Below, piece after piece: positions 22,471 through 33,887 of a stretch of 64,000 bases of DNA. The stretch is from Uranotaenia lowii (lineage: Eukaryota; Arthropoda; Insecta; Diptera; Culicidae). Made by a program: the position numbers and the translations under genes. The DNA is taken from the NCBI RefSeq assembly GCF_029784155.1, contig NC_073691.1, forward strand, positions 127,968,714 through 128,032,713. Reading direction: 5' to 3'. The notes beneath the pieces were generated by a model. It was given only the letters and a program-made list of their open reading frames with translations, searched no databases and was not told the origin of the DNA. How positions within the stretch are numbered: the stretch's first letter is position 1; each line of letters opens with the position of its first letter.

Positions 22471-24815
22471 CCCAGCCAACATGAAATCGTAAAAGAAATC
22501 ATCGTCGAACTCGTAATAAGATGCAACTCAAATCGGAATCGTAAATATGTACACTTACCATTCGACCATATCGTTTATTCATCGTAGAAGATGCAACTTC
22601 CCAATGAAATACGACTTAGTTACGATATGTTGGATGAAGTCGTATTTAGTTCTGCCGATGTCAAATGAAATCTTATAACGATCGCATAAGATTTCTTAAG
22701 AAGCATTTTATTGGTACACAAATTACTTTCGAATCGAAATCGTAAATGACTTCGAATAAATTCGTAAAGAATACTACTGTAGGAAATAAGAATAGAGTAG
22801 AATAAATGTACAATTGTAATGTTGGCAGCACTAACTAACGTCTGCACTCGGCTGTCAGGAACTTCGGAAGAGAGGAATCATCCAAGAGAGAGAATGTGTA
22901 GAGTTGACAATGAAAAAAATTACGACGCGCATTGAGTAGACAAGCAAAATCAGTTTATAGACGAATTTCAAGAGCGACGGTTCGACATGGCTTTGAAGAA
23001 ATAAGCCCACGAAGATTGTAAAAAATCCGGGTGTTTGAGTCGGTTTTGACAACTACTTAAGCATCGTCTTTCGTATCACGTTGTATGTTTACTAGAATGT
23101 CACATTAGTAGGCAAATTAACACCGTGTCTTTCCGATATAGCTAGAAATATTATAACAAGTATAAATATAATCGTATAATCGGTCACTTTACCCACGATA
23201 TAAATATATTTAATGCGATCAAATCAGATCCGTATTAACAGATACTTAGCATTCGCCCACATCTCATCATGATATTAAAATTTAATCGTGATAAATCGTG
23301 TTCAGTGGATGTGCAATTTTGCGATCGTGCTTGCAATTTTGTATCAGCATTTGAATTTTGTGTAAGTTGACGACTAAAGCAAACAAGAAAACGGATAAAA
23401 AAAAAATAAAGATAGATTTTGGAAAAACAACGTTGGACAGCAACCTCACTAACATTTTCCTTTCAAAAATAACAGGATTACTCTCCCCTACTAGGCTCAG
23501 ATTAGAAAAAACCCGCCGGATAATTACCGGCGATTTGCATGTGCATACTACGAGTATCAAGGAATGTTCACGGACAGAATTGTAGCCCGGCAATTTCCGC
23601 TGTAAACCCGGAAGAAAGAGGCGTCAAAGATTCCGAGGGAGGCATGGAGGCGGTGGAAGTTAGGAAAGTAGCGAGCGGGACAATGCCCGGTTGCGGTACC
23701 TACGAAAATATATGTAGTGCATTTCAATGTTAGTTATAATAAAAATCAGTTAAAATCATTAATTAATTTTTTTTTCTTCCTTGCGTCGAATTTCAATCAC
23801 AATATTACACATCAATGAGGTACACTTTTACTAAGGTGGCGCAAAGGAACGCACACTATTGCACGTCGAAAGGGAAAAAAGAAAAATAAACATAAACAAG
23901 TCCTGCGTCGCGACGCGTCTTTGTCAGGGAACTTCATTTATCCTAGGCAAAATGCGTCGCGAAAATTGTCGGTAGTGACGTCACTACTGTCATGGTAACT
24001 ATGTTTACGAAGAAAAAACTTTACTTCTACTTTTGCAACGTTTCTTTCTCATCACCTCTCTTTCCACCACATTGATTACACATAACATTCTACATAAAAT
24101 GGTCCGCAGAATCGTTTTATGATACAAATCGTACATGAGTACATCCCAACTCACATAAAATATCGTTTAAAGAGTCCATCAAATGTCAAATTGCATCATA
24201 TCGTACAAGCTTACAACACACATCTTAAAAAATGTGACTTAAGTTGTCAATCGATGTTAAAATCTCTGAACATCGTATAAGACAGCAACACATCTCGCAT
24301 GAAGGGTGACATAAATCGACATTCCATCGTCAGATTGCTTCGAGTCATACAAGAGTACAAAACATCTCGCATAAAGGGTGACTTAAATCGCCAATCCATC
24401 GACAGATTGCTTCAAGTCGTACAAGAGTTCAACACACCTCGCATTAAGGGTGACTTAAATCGCCAATTTATCATCATATCGCTTCAAGTCGTAAAAGGGT
24501 AAAACACACACCGCATAAAGTGTAGATGGAACTGTCAATCCTCCCATCATCGTAAATGCGCATGAATCGAATCCTTTAATATGTAACGTACAAAACGACG
24601 CCAATGCGACATAAAGTACCAAAGTATTTCTAACATAGTAAATGACGTCACATATGATGTTGCCGATGTCGTAAACCAGAAAATTACGAAAACATGTACG
24701 TATATTGCCTCCACTTTTGGTAGGTATATGCTTTTTTCTAACGTCATGTACGATGATTTATGTCAACATAGACGTACGTATATCTTTTGATATACCTACC
24801 AAATTGTTGGCTGGG
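22471..24815 (+). mobile_element. CCCAGCCAACA-family TIR element, copy 1 (2.35 kb)
   Basis: Left end cccagccaacatgaaatcgt; right end reverse-complements to cccagccaacaatttggtag. TA flanks both sides (22469-22470, 24816-24817). Both halves are dense in tcgta/tacga pentamers. On the plus strand a small unit is suggested by a tgtgtaagttg donor near 23361, an exon-like block at 23480-23730 whose translation (PAIS.. EERGVKDSEGG) resembles that of copy 2, and an aataaaa signal at 23739. No transposase is seen. Confidence 0.75.
24296..24515 (+). repeat. 72-bp tandem repeat, three units, open reading frame maintained
   Basis: Units start at cgcat on 24296, 24368 and 24440, with a fourth partial start at 24512: a period of exactly 72 bp or 24 codons. 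The frame 24299-24502 is therefore open, with repeats of the form IKGDLNRQSIDRLLQVVQE. It lies inside the CCCAGCCAACA element, and a single comparable unit is present in copy 2 near 28560. Coding is possible but not shown. Confidence 0.7.
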
Positions 24816-24817
24816 TA

Positions 24818-25333
24818 GACTGCTGCGATTAGTGATTAATTAATATGTAACTGAAGAACATGCAGACTTTTGCTTTCTGTGTAGATCGGTGAACAACTGC
24901 TGTAGCCTTTTGATGGCCTCAAGATAAGTATTATTTCATTTCATCACTTCTTTTAATTGCAATTGATTCATTCAGAGTAAATAGCTTAACTCTATTAGAG
25001 GGGATTGGGGGGGTTAGACAGGACATGAAACGAACGGAAAACTGATATACAATGGATTGTGGGTTCAAGCCAGCCGGAGTATCTCGGCAAATTTGGAATC
25101 TTCAGTAGGCTACTTAGGTACCTTTTCAGGATTCTTTATTTGTTTCGAACAGTTAGAAAGGAGTGAGATGAGTCAAACCTGTCCCAAGCCAGTGGTAACG
25201 GAGCTGGGTTGTACTGCAATTATTGTTGATGATTTAAGCATGAACAGTATTTGAATGTGCGATCGAGACTTCCCGTACCGACTCGGGTCGAAAGACCTAT
25301 CAGCCACTGGTGGGTCAAACATACATACATACA
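24818..25333. other. No gene recognised; ends in a (CATA)n microsatellite
   Basis: Unassigned sequence followed by an acatacatacatacata run at about 25318-25335. The same microsatellite resumes at 26877-26893 after two inserted elements. Confidence 0.5.
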
Positions 25334-25335
25334 TA

Positions 25336-26090
25336 CAGTTGCGTTCAAAAAAGAATGAAATAGCGTGAAGCAGCGCACCCACTTTCAACTTTGACAAGCT
25401 GCCATTTCGCTCTCGGTTGATATTTGTTCATGAAAATTTCACACAATCTAGTTACACTATCCAACTAACATTCTAAGAAATTTGATGTCTTTACAATGAC
25501 GGAAAACAAAAATAGAGCTATTTCCGTAAAAAAGGGAAATTTGGAATTGCTTCACTAAACTTGCTGTATCTTCGACAATTTTCATTGAAAAATCTTGAAA
25601 TTTGGTCCAAAGATGTGAAAATGTTTGATCTAATAATAGGCCAAGTTTCGTCAAAATCGATGAACGTGATCAAAAATGGTGCCGGGTAGAAAATCAGGTT
25701 CATTATCGCCCAACATACGATTTCATTCTTTTTTGGACGAATGTTTGCATGGAAAACATCGTAAACCATGTATTCTAGTTTTTTCTTTCACAAAATCAAA
25801 AAGTGGGTGCGCAGCTTCACGCGATTTCATTCTTTTTTGAAAAACTAATTGAAAAATTGATAGAAACTTCATTCCTGCTTTGTTTCCCTTTTTTACGAAA
25901 ATACCTCTATCTTTGTTTCCCGTCATTGTAAAGACTTCAAATTTCGTAAAGAGTTAGTTGAATAATTGAACTAGATTGTGTAAAATTTTCATGAAAAAAT
26001 ATCAACCGGGAGAGAAATGGCAGCTTGTCAATGTTGGAAGTGGGTGCGCAGCTTCACGCGATTTCATTCTTTTTGAACGCAACGCAACTG
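25336..26090. mobile_element. Palindromic MITE A, CAGTTGCGTTC ends, TA duplication
   Basis: The left end cagttgcgttcaaaaaagaa and the right end (reverse complement cagttgcgttgcgttcaaaa) belong to inverted repeats longer than 70 bp, which include 'gcgcacccactt' and 'ttgacaagctgcc'. The right arm has a 5-bp duplication. TA flanks at 25334-25335 and 26091-26092. CAGT termini plus TA fit Tc1/mariner-type non-autonomous elements (established pattern). No coding sequence is seen. Confidence 0.85.
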
Positions 26091-26097
26091 TACATTA

Positions 26098-26871
26098 GAC
26101 TGCCCCAAATTTGTATGGGAAATTCAAAACCTGTGAAATGTTATGCGCTGCAGGTTAAAATTGATCCTAGGCCTAGTACAAGATCTCATGCCAAATTTGG
26201 GCCAGATCGGATCACGTTTAGGGGTCGCTCAACGAGCCTGAAGTTTGTATGGGATTTTGAGACATTTTGTTCGGGAGAAACATGAAAAACCAGTTTTTCA
26301 TCAATAACTCTGGTTCCCGTCGGCCGATTTCTTTCAAAAACGGGTTTTCTTAAACCCTAAATTGTGAAAAATATTTCATCCGAAGACTGCATTTCAATTA
26401 GAGTTAAAATAAGAAAGTTATAAGGCTTCAAAAATGGGGTAACTTTTTTAAGGATGGTATTCATCACTGTTAATGAGTCGAGGCGGTCGAACATGTTGAC
26501 GCCTCATTAACAGTGCTGAATACCACCGTTAAAAAAGTTAGCCCATTTTTGAAGCCTTATAACTTTTTAATCTTAACTTTTATCGAAATACAGTCTTCGG
26601 ATGAAATATTTTTCATAATTTAGGCTTTAAGAAAACCCATTTTTGAAAGAAATCGGCTGACGGGAACCAAAGTTATTGATGAAAAACTGGTTTTTCATGT
26701 TTCTCCCGAACAAAATGTCTCAAAATCCCATACAAACTTCAGGCTCGTTGAGCGACCCCTAAACGTGATCCGATCTGGCCCAAATTTGGCATGAGATCTT
26801 GTACTAGGCCAAGGATCAATTTTAGCCTGCAGCGTATAACTTTTTCAATAGTCTGGTTATTTGGGGCAGTC
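26098..26871. mobile_element. Palindromic element B with about 385-bp arms
   Basis: Left gactgccccaaatttg and right (reverse complement) gactgccccaaataac open an inverted repeat running almost to the centre near 26490, where 'gaggcg' pairs with 'cgcctc'. TA flanks both ends (26096-26097, 26872-26873). Arms match at most positions, for example 'ggccagatcggatcacgttt', 'tgtttctcccgaac' and its complement, and 'cactgttaatgag'. It is virtually one large hairpin and carries no gene. Confidence 0.9.
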
Positions 26872-26905
26872 TACTGTACATACATACATACAGTTCATGA
26901 AAGAG

Positions 26906-27272
26906 CCCAGCCAACATGAAATCGTAAAAGAAATCATCGCCAAACTCGTATATCTTTGCGTCTTAAATCGGATCCGTAAATGTGTACACTTAACATTCGA
27001 AGACATCGTATATTATTCGTAGAAGATGTTAAAACCAAATGAAATACGACTTAGTTACGATATGTTGGATAAAGTCGTATTTAGTACGACCGATGTCAAA
27101 TGACGTCTCATATCAATCGCCTAAGATTTCTTACGTGGCATTTAATCCATACATACATTTCTTTCGTATCGAAATCATAATTGACTACAGACAGATCCGT
27201 AAAGAATTACACATAAACATCGTTCATTATCACTTATGTGTATTCCAAAATCATCATCACATAAAGGGACAA
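26906..27272 (+). mobile_element. Partial 5' part of a CCCAGCCAACA element, fused to a complete copy
   Basis: The first 367 bp match the start of the family (cccagccaacatgaaatcgt and following tcgta-rich DNA), then a new 5' terminus begins at 27273. Only one 3' terminus follows (28933). AG flanks the outer 5' end (26904-26905) and the 3' end (28934-28935). Confidence 0.75.
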
Positions 27273-28933
27273 CCCAGCCAACATGAAATCGTAAAAGAAA
27301 TCATCGCCGAACTCGTATACGGATTCAACTCAAATCGGAATCGTAAACGTGTACACTTAACATTCGGTCATATCGTATATTCGTCGTGAAAGATGTTTAA
27401 ACAAAATGAAATACGACTATATTTACGAAATGCTGGATGAAGTCGTATTTAGTTCGACCGATGTCAAATGAAATCTTATAACCATCACATAAGATTTCTT
27501 AAGACGCATTTTATTAGTACATCAATTACTCTCGTATCGAAATCGTAAATGATTTAAAATAAATTCATAAAGAATACCACGTAAGCATCGTTTTTCGTAT
27601 CTTTTGTACATTGTATAGAATGCCACATTAAGAGGCAAATTAACAACCACATAAATTATGCCAAGTGTAATTATAATCGTATAACCAGTCACTTTACTCA
27701 CGATATAAATTCATTTATTGATATCGAATCAGACTCGTATTACCGGACACATACGCCCACATCGTGAATCAAAACTTCATCGTATATTAAGCGGACATAA
27801 AATGGCACGTGTGTTCGAAATGATGCTTTTTTTCATCGTGCCTGAAATTTATCCAGTGAATTGGAATAATGTGTGAGTTGAAGCGACTAAAGTGAACAAA
27901 GGAGAAAAATAAAAAAGGTAAAATTAAGTTTAGAGAAAATAACGCTGAGCTAATTCAATTCAGCATTAGTTAGCTATGAATATAGGCTGTTAACATTAAT
28001 CAATCATGAATTTTCTTTTAATTTTTCAGATGACGTGAAGTTACTATTCGGCAAGCACAATTAGGATTCAATGAGACAAGCCTTTACGATAAGTAAGTTC
28101 CCGAATGTATACCTCTTGATGTCAAGGATCGAGCGCTTTCGATTGTGCAGTTGCCCGGGCATTTCCGTTGAACAGCCGATAGACTTCGAAGAAGGAAGCG
28201 ACAAAGATCGGTGGAGCCGTCGGGAAAGCAGCGAGCGCAACAAACAATATTTTAAAGTGTATTAATTGTTTTTGAATAAAAATCAATTGAAATTATCAGG
28301 AATCCGTATTCTTTTCTAGAATCGTATTTCAATCACAATAATACACATAATATGCTACATAAAGTGGTTCGCAAAATCGTTTTACGCTCCATATCGTACA
28401 AGACAACATTACACCTCGCATAAAGTGTCGCTTAGACAATCAATCGAGTATCAAATTACTTCACATCGTAAAAGAGTACAGCACACCTCCTACAGAGTGT
28501 GACTTAAGTTGTCAATCGATGTTCAAAACTCTGAACATCGTATAACACCGTAACACACCTCGCATAAAGGGTGACTTAAAACGGCAATTTATCATCAGAT
28601 CGCTTCAAGTCGTAAAAGAGTAAAATAGACATCGCATAAAATGTGGTTGGAACTGTCAATCATCCCATCATCGTAAATGTGTATGAATCGAATGGTATAA
28701 TGTAACGTACAACATTCCACCTATGCGACATAACGTACCAAAGCAAATCAATCATCGTAACAACATCGTATATTGTATTGTCGAAGTCGTAAACCAGAAA
28801 ATCATCAAATCATGTACGTATATCGCCTCCACTTTTGGTAGGTATATGCTTTTTTCTAACATCATATACGATGATTATTACCAGCATAGATGTACGTATA
28901 TCTTTTGATATACATACCAAATTGTTGGCTGGG
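27273..28933 (+). mobile_element. CCCAGCCAACA-family TIR element, copy 2 (1.66 kb)
   Basis: Starts cccagccaacatgaaatcgt and ends with a 3' terminus whose reverse complement is cccagccaacaatttggtat. It matches copy 1 (22471-24815) in terminal and tcgta-rich parts but is shorter. A gtgagttg donor lies near 27873, a ttttcag acceptor at 28030 and aataaaa at 28275 on the plus strand, paralleling copy 1. The frame 28071-28263 (64 codons) ends just before that signal. Confidence 0.75.
28031..28263 (+). CDS. Small exon-borne ORF inside CCCAGCCAACA copy 2
   Basis: A taatttttcag acceptor precedes 28031. The frame from ATG 28071 runs 64 codons to a TAA, followed within 12 bases by AATAAA. Its second half (PGISVEQP.. 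EEGSDKDRWS) can be aligned loosely with the equivalent region of copy 1 (23587-23690), which suggests a common ancestor. Charged residues (SRRESSERNK) dominate the C-terminus. An internal gtaagttccc could be another donor, so the exact exon structure is unsure. No domain is recognised. Confidence 0.3.
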
Positions 28934-28939
28934 AGCTAT

Positions 28940-30536
28940 ATGGCCAAGTACGGCAAAAGCCGGAATTGAGCAGGCATGTACAGAGTCAGCCAAAGCAGCC
29001 ACCCGCTTACGATATGCGGAGCTGGAAAAGGCAGTTAAAAGCTTGTAGACGAGACAAGAGAGCCTGGACAAACTCCCTAGCTGAAGAGGGTGTAAGTGCC
29101 GCCGCCAATGGAGATATCCGATTACTATATGATATTTCTCGCCGCCTTAGTGATGCAAGGACCAATCAATGCCGCGGAAAGACCGAGCAGGTCAGTTATT
29201 GACCGATCGAACAGATGCACTGAGCACTTCGAGCAACTCTTTCGAGTCACGAATAGCGATGGCCAACAGAACCCGCAGCTAGAAGCGCCAACAGTAAGTC
29301 GCATAAATTGCGTCAACTTAGAAGCGCCCTCGTTGGCTGAAATAGAAGCGGCAATCAATGACATGAAATCCAACAAAGCACCTGGGATCGCATACCTGCT
29401 GAAATGCTGAAATCGACCCTGCCTTGTCAGCACAAATGTTGCACCTTTTCGCTGACATTTGGGATACTGCAACATTCTCGGCCGACTGGATGCAGGGGTA
29501 TCTTCGTAAAGGACCCGAAGAAAGGAGACCTTACTGAGTGTGGTAACTGGCGAGGAATAACGTTGATCTGTACAACCTTCAAAGTACTCTGCAAAGTGAT
29601 TCTGAACAGGATCCAGGAGAAAATCAACGCTACACTCCGATGGCAACAAGCTGGATTCCGATCCGGACGATCATGTGTGGACCACATCACAACGCTACGA
29701 ATCATACTGGAACAAATCAACGAATTCCAGGACTCTCTTCTGCTGGTGTTCGTTGATTTCGAAAACAGCATTCGACTGACTGAACCATGAGTACATCTGA
29801 CGGCTCTAAGGCGACGAGGAGTTCCAGAGAAACTAGTCCATCTCATCGAAGCACAGTACGAGGCATTTTCCTGCAAGGTCCTGCACGGCGGTATCTTGTG
29901 CGATCCAATACCGGTAACTGCTGGAGTGAAACAGGGATATATCTTATCACCGCTACTTTTTCTAATCGTAATAGATGAGATTCTGACTGGATCGATCGAC
30001 TGTGCACTGTGTGCACAGAGCCGAGGATTGCCGTGGAATCCTTCAACAATGGAGCATCTGAACGACTTTGACCTGACAGACGGTATGGTTTTGCTCGCCC
30101 GAACACAACCGGATATGCAGAGCAAACTCGACGACCACACCGAAAGCTCCAAGGTGGCAGGTCTCAAAGTCAATGTCGGAAAGACCAAGTCGATGGAGAT
30201 CAACACAGGAAATCCCTGATTTCATGGTAGGCTAGCTGGGCAACAGGTTGAGAAAGTGGAGTGCTTCCAGTGTCTTGGTAGTCAGATAACGCCTGATGAT
30301 GCTACCAAGAAAAACATCGAAACCCGCGAGTTGCGAGTTGGCGAGTCTCCGGAAAATCTGTCGCTCATGTCAGATATCATCCACAAACGAAAATTCGAAT
30401 TTTTAACTCGAACGTCAAATCCGTATTGCTGTACGGGTGCGAAAGTTAAGTATTTGTTAACTGCTGCCTGCCGAATATCATCTGCGCTTAATGGCCTGGC
30501 AACTGGATTTCAAATGAGGAACTACATCGCCGGTGT
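28940..30536 (+). pseudogene. RTE-type non-LTR retrotransposon ORF, 5' portion, broken
   Basis: Plus-strand frames, with several shifts and stops, give in order: a linker region (SWKRQLKACRRDKRAW, LYDISRRLSDA), then RT motifs 'LTECGNWRGITLICTTFKVL', 'QAGFRSGRSCVDHITTLRII' and 'GVKQGYILSPLLFLIVIDEI', ending with KVNVGKTKSMEINTGNP. The catalytic xADD motif reads LTDG, so the enzyme could not work even if the frames were repaired. Motif wording fits RTE-clade elements common in mosquitoes (family knowledge; clade call moderate). The ORF is interrupted at 30537 by a solo LTR and resumes at 31744. Confidence 0.7.
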
Positions 30537-31738
30537 TGTTAGGGCGTGAAACACCCTACAACAATATCGCTGGGCTCACTGTTGGCAGCCTCTCTGTCAG
30601 CTGATCGACGAGCCAACCGGCGGGTAGAAAAAAACAACAACAACCAATCACTTTATGTTTTTGTTCTGTAAACGTTTAGTCGCGACGTATTGTACCTCTT
30701 CAATAAATCGTTATTTTAATATGTAGTGTTAAGTAACTACCGTCAAACGGGGCATCATGCAACAGCGGGGTTGGATGCAACATTTAGATAACACTACACT
30801 GATTTAATTTTTAATTTAATGTAATGAGATAAAGATATCTTTTAATGATTACAACATGATGATGACATAATTTCTAGCATCCAGAGATAGTTTTTTAAAG
30901 TTTTTGATTTTCATATAAAATTTAAAAAATCGAACAATAAATGTACAATTTTTAACATTTTTCGATGCCGTAAAAAACTATACCCAGTATGAAGGATTGG
31001 TTTGATAATATCACCTACAAACTTTATACTGGTTTCCTCATCCTATACCAACACTATTGATGTAAAAATAGTTTTTGAAAAATCACTCAATTTTTTTAAA
31101 TAAATATTTTTATAATTCAGTTACCAGTGTGGGGTAAAATGCAACAAAATGCAAATCAAAGAAACACCTTGTAAATCTCATATCCAAATGCTGGAATATG
31201 ATTGTTTTGCATCACGCGTTTGTCAACACTGAAATTTCTTTCATCCAAACATTTTTTTTAATGATTTCGGCTTTTTCAATTTTCAGTACTACTGTTTTAC
31301 CCCTTAATGTATGCAGCACACTAATTTTCAGAAAAAATGTGAAAATAAGTTTTCACAAAACAAAAAATCACTGCAAATGGTGTTGTCATGCGTAATGATC
31401 TTGAATTTATCGATAATTTATCAAAAACTATACATTTTCATATATTTTCATAAGATTTCTTATCAAAAACATAGTTTGTTGCAAGTTACCCCATTTTCTG
31501 AGGAGGACGAAAATCGCATGTTTTTAGAAAATTAAAAATAACTGAAGAAACCAATAATTTTTCTGACTACGCCAATTTGATGTCCCGTCAACCTTGAAAC
31601 TTTTAATGCATGAAAGGTATGATTAACTGTGAACATAAAGTTTTTAGAAGCCAATGAAATTGAAAATTGTTGCATGTTGCCCCAGTTGACGGTACGTGTT
31701 ATTTATTCTTTGTATCCGTGCTACCCCAGTTTACAACA
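30537..31738. mobile_element. Solo LTR (TGTTAGGG...ACAACA) with 5-bp duplication, split by a MITE
   Basis: Begins tgttagggcgtgaaacaccc and ends cccagtttacaaca. GGTGT is duplicated at 30532-30536 and 31739-31743. An AATAAA lies at 30702 in a 'cttcaataaatcg' context typical of LTR polyadenylation. Removing the inner MITE and its extra TA leaves an LTR of about 247 bp. No internal region is present, so it arose by LTR-LTR recombination. A BEL/Pao origin is plausible but not proven. Confidence 0.85.
30740..31692. mobile_element. MITE with CCGTCAA-GGGGCA-CATGCAAC termini
   Basis: Left ccgtcaaacggggcatcatg (then caac); right reverse-complements to ccgtcaactggggcaacatg (then caac). TA flanks both ends (30738-30739, 31693-31694). 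It is AT-rich, non-coding, 953 bp, and resembles the 9250 family only in its first bases. It sits inside the solo LTR. Confidence 0.9.
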
Positions 31739-31743
31739 GGTGT

Positions 31744-31985
31744 CATCAAAGGGCGCTAGAAATCAAGATTCGGGAACGCAAGTGAAGATGGATTGGGCAC
31801 ACGCTGCGAAAAGATGAGTACGAGATTTGCAGAGAGGCGCTTGAATGGAATCCAGACGGACATCGAAGAAAAGGCAGACCCAGAAACTTGTGGCAGCGAA
31901 GCCTAGCCTGGGTCTTAACTGGGAACAAGTGAAGACGCTGTCTCTGGATCGTCAGGTCTTTCACAGTGGAGGTTTTTTCACATTT
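31744..31985 (+). pseudogene. RTE-type retrotransposon, 3' end of the interrupted copy
   Basis: One-stop and frameshifted frames encode KIRERK, RWIGHTLRRDEYEICREALE, then WNPDGHRRKGRPRNLWQ, the C-terminal signature of RTE-like ORF proteins, then a final 'RQVFHSGGFF' region. It continues the pseudogene broken at 30536 by the solo LTR. Confidence 0.7.
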
Positions 31986-32733
31986 CGTAGATGACGGAAA
32001 GAATTAAAGAAAGGTTTTTTGTTCCGCCGCTCGAGTTCGCATTGGCCGCGTTCGCCAATTCGCATCGCATCGCTCTCACTATGTCATCGGCCTATGTCAG
32101 GTTTAAGGGGTTTAAGCAATTCACATACATTTTCATTACTTCCGCCTCGAACCGTCGTATTGAATCGAATTGGTCGGTTCACATCGCATCGCACTCACTA
32201 CCCGAATAAGAAAATACTGTTATCAAGCAGTTCATGTAATAGTTATAGAACTATTTGGAACAGCGTAAAAAAACTTTTAAAAAACAATAACTGACATCGT
32301 AAAAAACATTCCACTTATTGTGAAATCCAAAACGACGGTCTGTTGAATATGGCGTTAAGTTATGTTACTGTTAAAAACTGTTAAAACACTTATATGGAAG
32401 AACTGTTTTGCAAAAGGTTGAGATAACGTCCAAACAACGCTCGTGGAAAACGTATTCTAGTTATCAAACTGTTTTCGTTACAGTTTTTTTTAAAGTTATC
32501 TTGTAATCGAACATTTCCAGTAATAGGAATAACACGATTTGACAAAACGTTTCTTCCGCCGGTATGCCTACGTTTAATGGAATCGTACGGGAATGTGGCA
32601 CGCACACATGTGCAAATTTGACACAGGGGTTTCGGATCGTTTTATGAAGCCATTTTTTTTATGAAATAAATTTATTTATAATTAAAATTTTTCACTTACA
32701 TTTTTAATAAAAGAAATTTTACCGGCTACCAAT
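31986..32733. other. Unassigned; contains a lone CCCGAATA-type terminus at 32204
   Basis: 'tacccgaataagaaaatact' at about 32202 resembles the end of the CCCGAATAG family, but no matching right end was found before 33250. Direct repeats of 'cgcatcgcatcgc' occur at 32060 and 32180. No gene is recognised before the minus-strand exons at 32734-32978. Confidence 0.35.
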
Positions 32734-32978
32734 TCATCTTTCCAGAGTTTTTAATTGATTGCCTACGACCGTCCCTCCCGACAATAGATGCAGGGTCCAT
32801 AGCACGGAGTAAAATTGTGCGGGTTCCGGTAGCACAACCTGAAACAAGAGTATTTGGTAATAGGATTTTTTGAAAAGATTTATAATTTTACATACCTGCA
32901 TATTGCGTTCATTGGCCTGGCGTGCTAATTGCACCTGCTCCAGCAGGTTCAGCTCCGAATTTCCACGCAAATTCGGAA
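32734..32978 (-). CDS. Two-exon ORF fragment, 61 codons, unidentified
   Basis: Minus strand. A ctgtttctag acceptor opens an exon (32978-32896) that ends in CAG with a GTATGT donor. The 57-nt intron ends cttgtttcag, and the last exon (32838-32734) runs 34 codons to TGA. Phase is kept (2 + 81 nt, then 105 nt). The peptide has NLLEQVQLARQANERNMQ, then LPEPAQFYSVLWTLHLLSGG. An AATAAA lies about 70 bp downstream. The start exon was not found. I do not know the family; it probably is cargo of a TIR element whose ends I could not fix. Confidence 0.45.
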
Positions 32979-33887
32979 CTAGAAACAGAAAAAAACCTCC
33001 CGGCGCAACAAAACAAAATAACCGCTTGTGTCAGTGATGCCAGGATCAATGTTTTATCAATATTTGTACAGATGTGTATTAAGATGCAAAATTAAAATGT
33101 AATCTTTTTAGATGATCAGGATGATTATTTGTAATAATTCGGAATGTTGTGAACATATAATTAGCTATTAACTCAATAATCAAATTTTGTTCAATTCAAA
33201 TCAAAGTTATGAATCGCTAATTGTATACGCAATGCAAACTCAATGCGCTTCACACAAAACTTTCGAGGCTCCACTTAGCAAAAAATCGCTGTTGCTTTCG
33301 ATTAGCAAAAAATAATTTTTACTTTTGATTTAGCACTTTCGCATCTGACAGCGTTACTTGCTCAATTTGAGTAAAAAAATCCATGCTTGCTCAAATTTGA
33401 GTTTGATATCACAGCCAGCATGCTGTGTTTTTTAAAGAACGGTTTTGTTTCGTGCAGTGAGGTGCGAGCGCATAATTAATTTTATTGTTTACAAGTTTAA
33501 GTTTATTTGTCGATAATTTTGGCAACGTTCATGGCTCCACAAATACGGAACGCGGGAAAACGGCTACTGCTGCAACCAGGTAGCTCGTATCCGGTGAAAA
33601 ACCGAACTTTAAATGACCCACGAGGCAGAATATTTTTTTCCTGAAAGCAGCCTTTTGTGGTTAACCCGAAATCGAGATCCCGTGGCGGAATTCCAATAAA
33701 TATGTCATAAAGTGGTTCGCCGGAAAATCAACCAAGCAGTGGATGTTGTGCTGCTACATCTCGTGATGGTTCAAGATCGAAAACTCCGGTAAGTATCTAG
33801 ATCTCTCTTTGCGATTCTGGGTGATATTAAATTGTTATTTTTCTTCCCCCAACAGGCGAAATTTCAATCCAGTCGTCTTCTTGACCC

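Noticed and set aside
29427..30206. 259-codon minus-strand ORF
   Set aside because: Antisense shadow of the degraded reverse transcriptase; its complement carries clear RT motifs.
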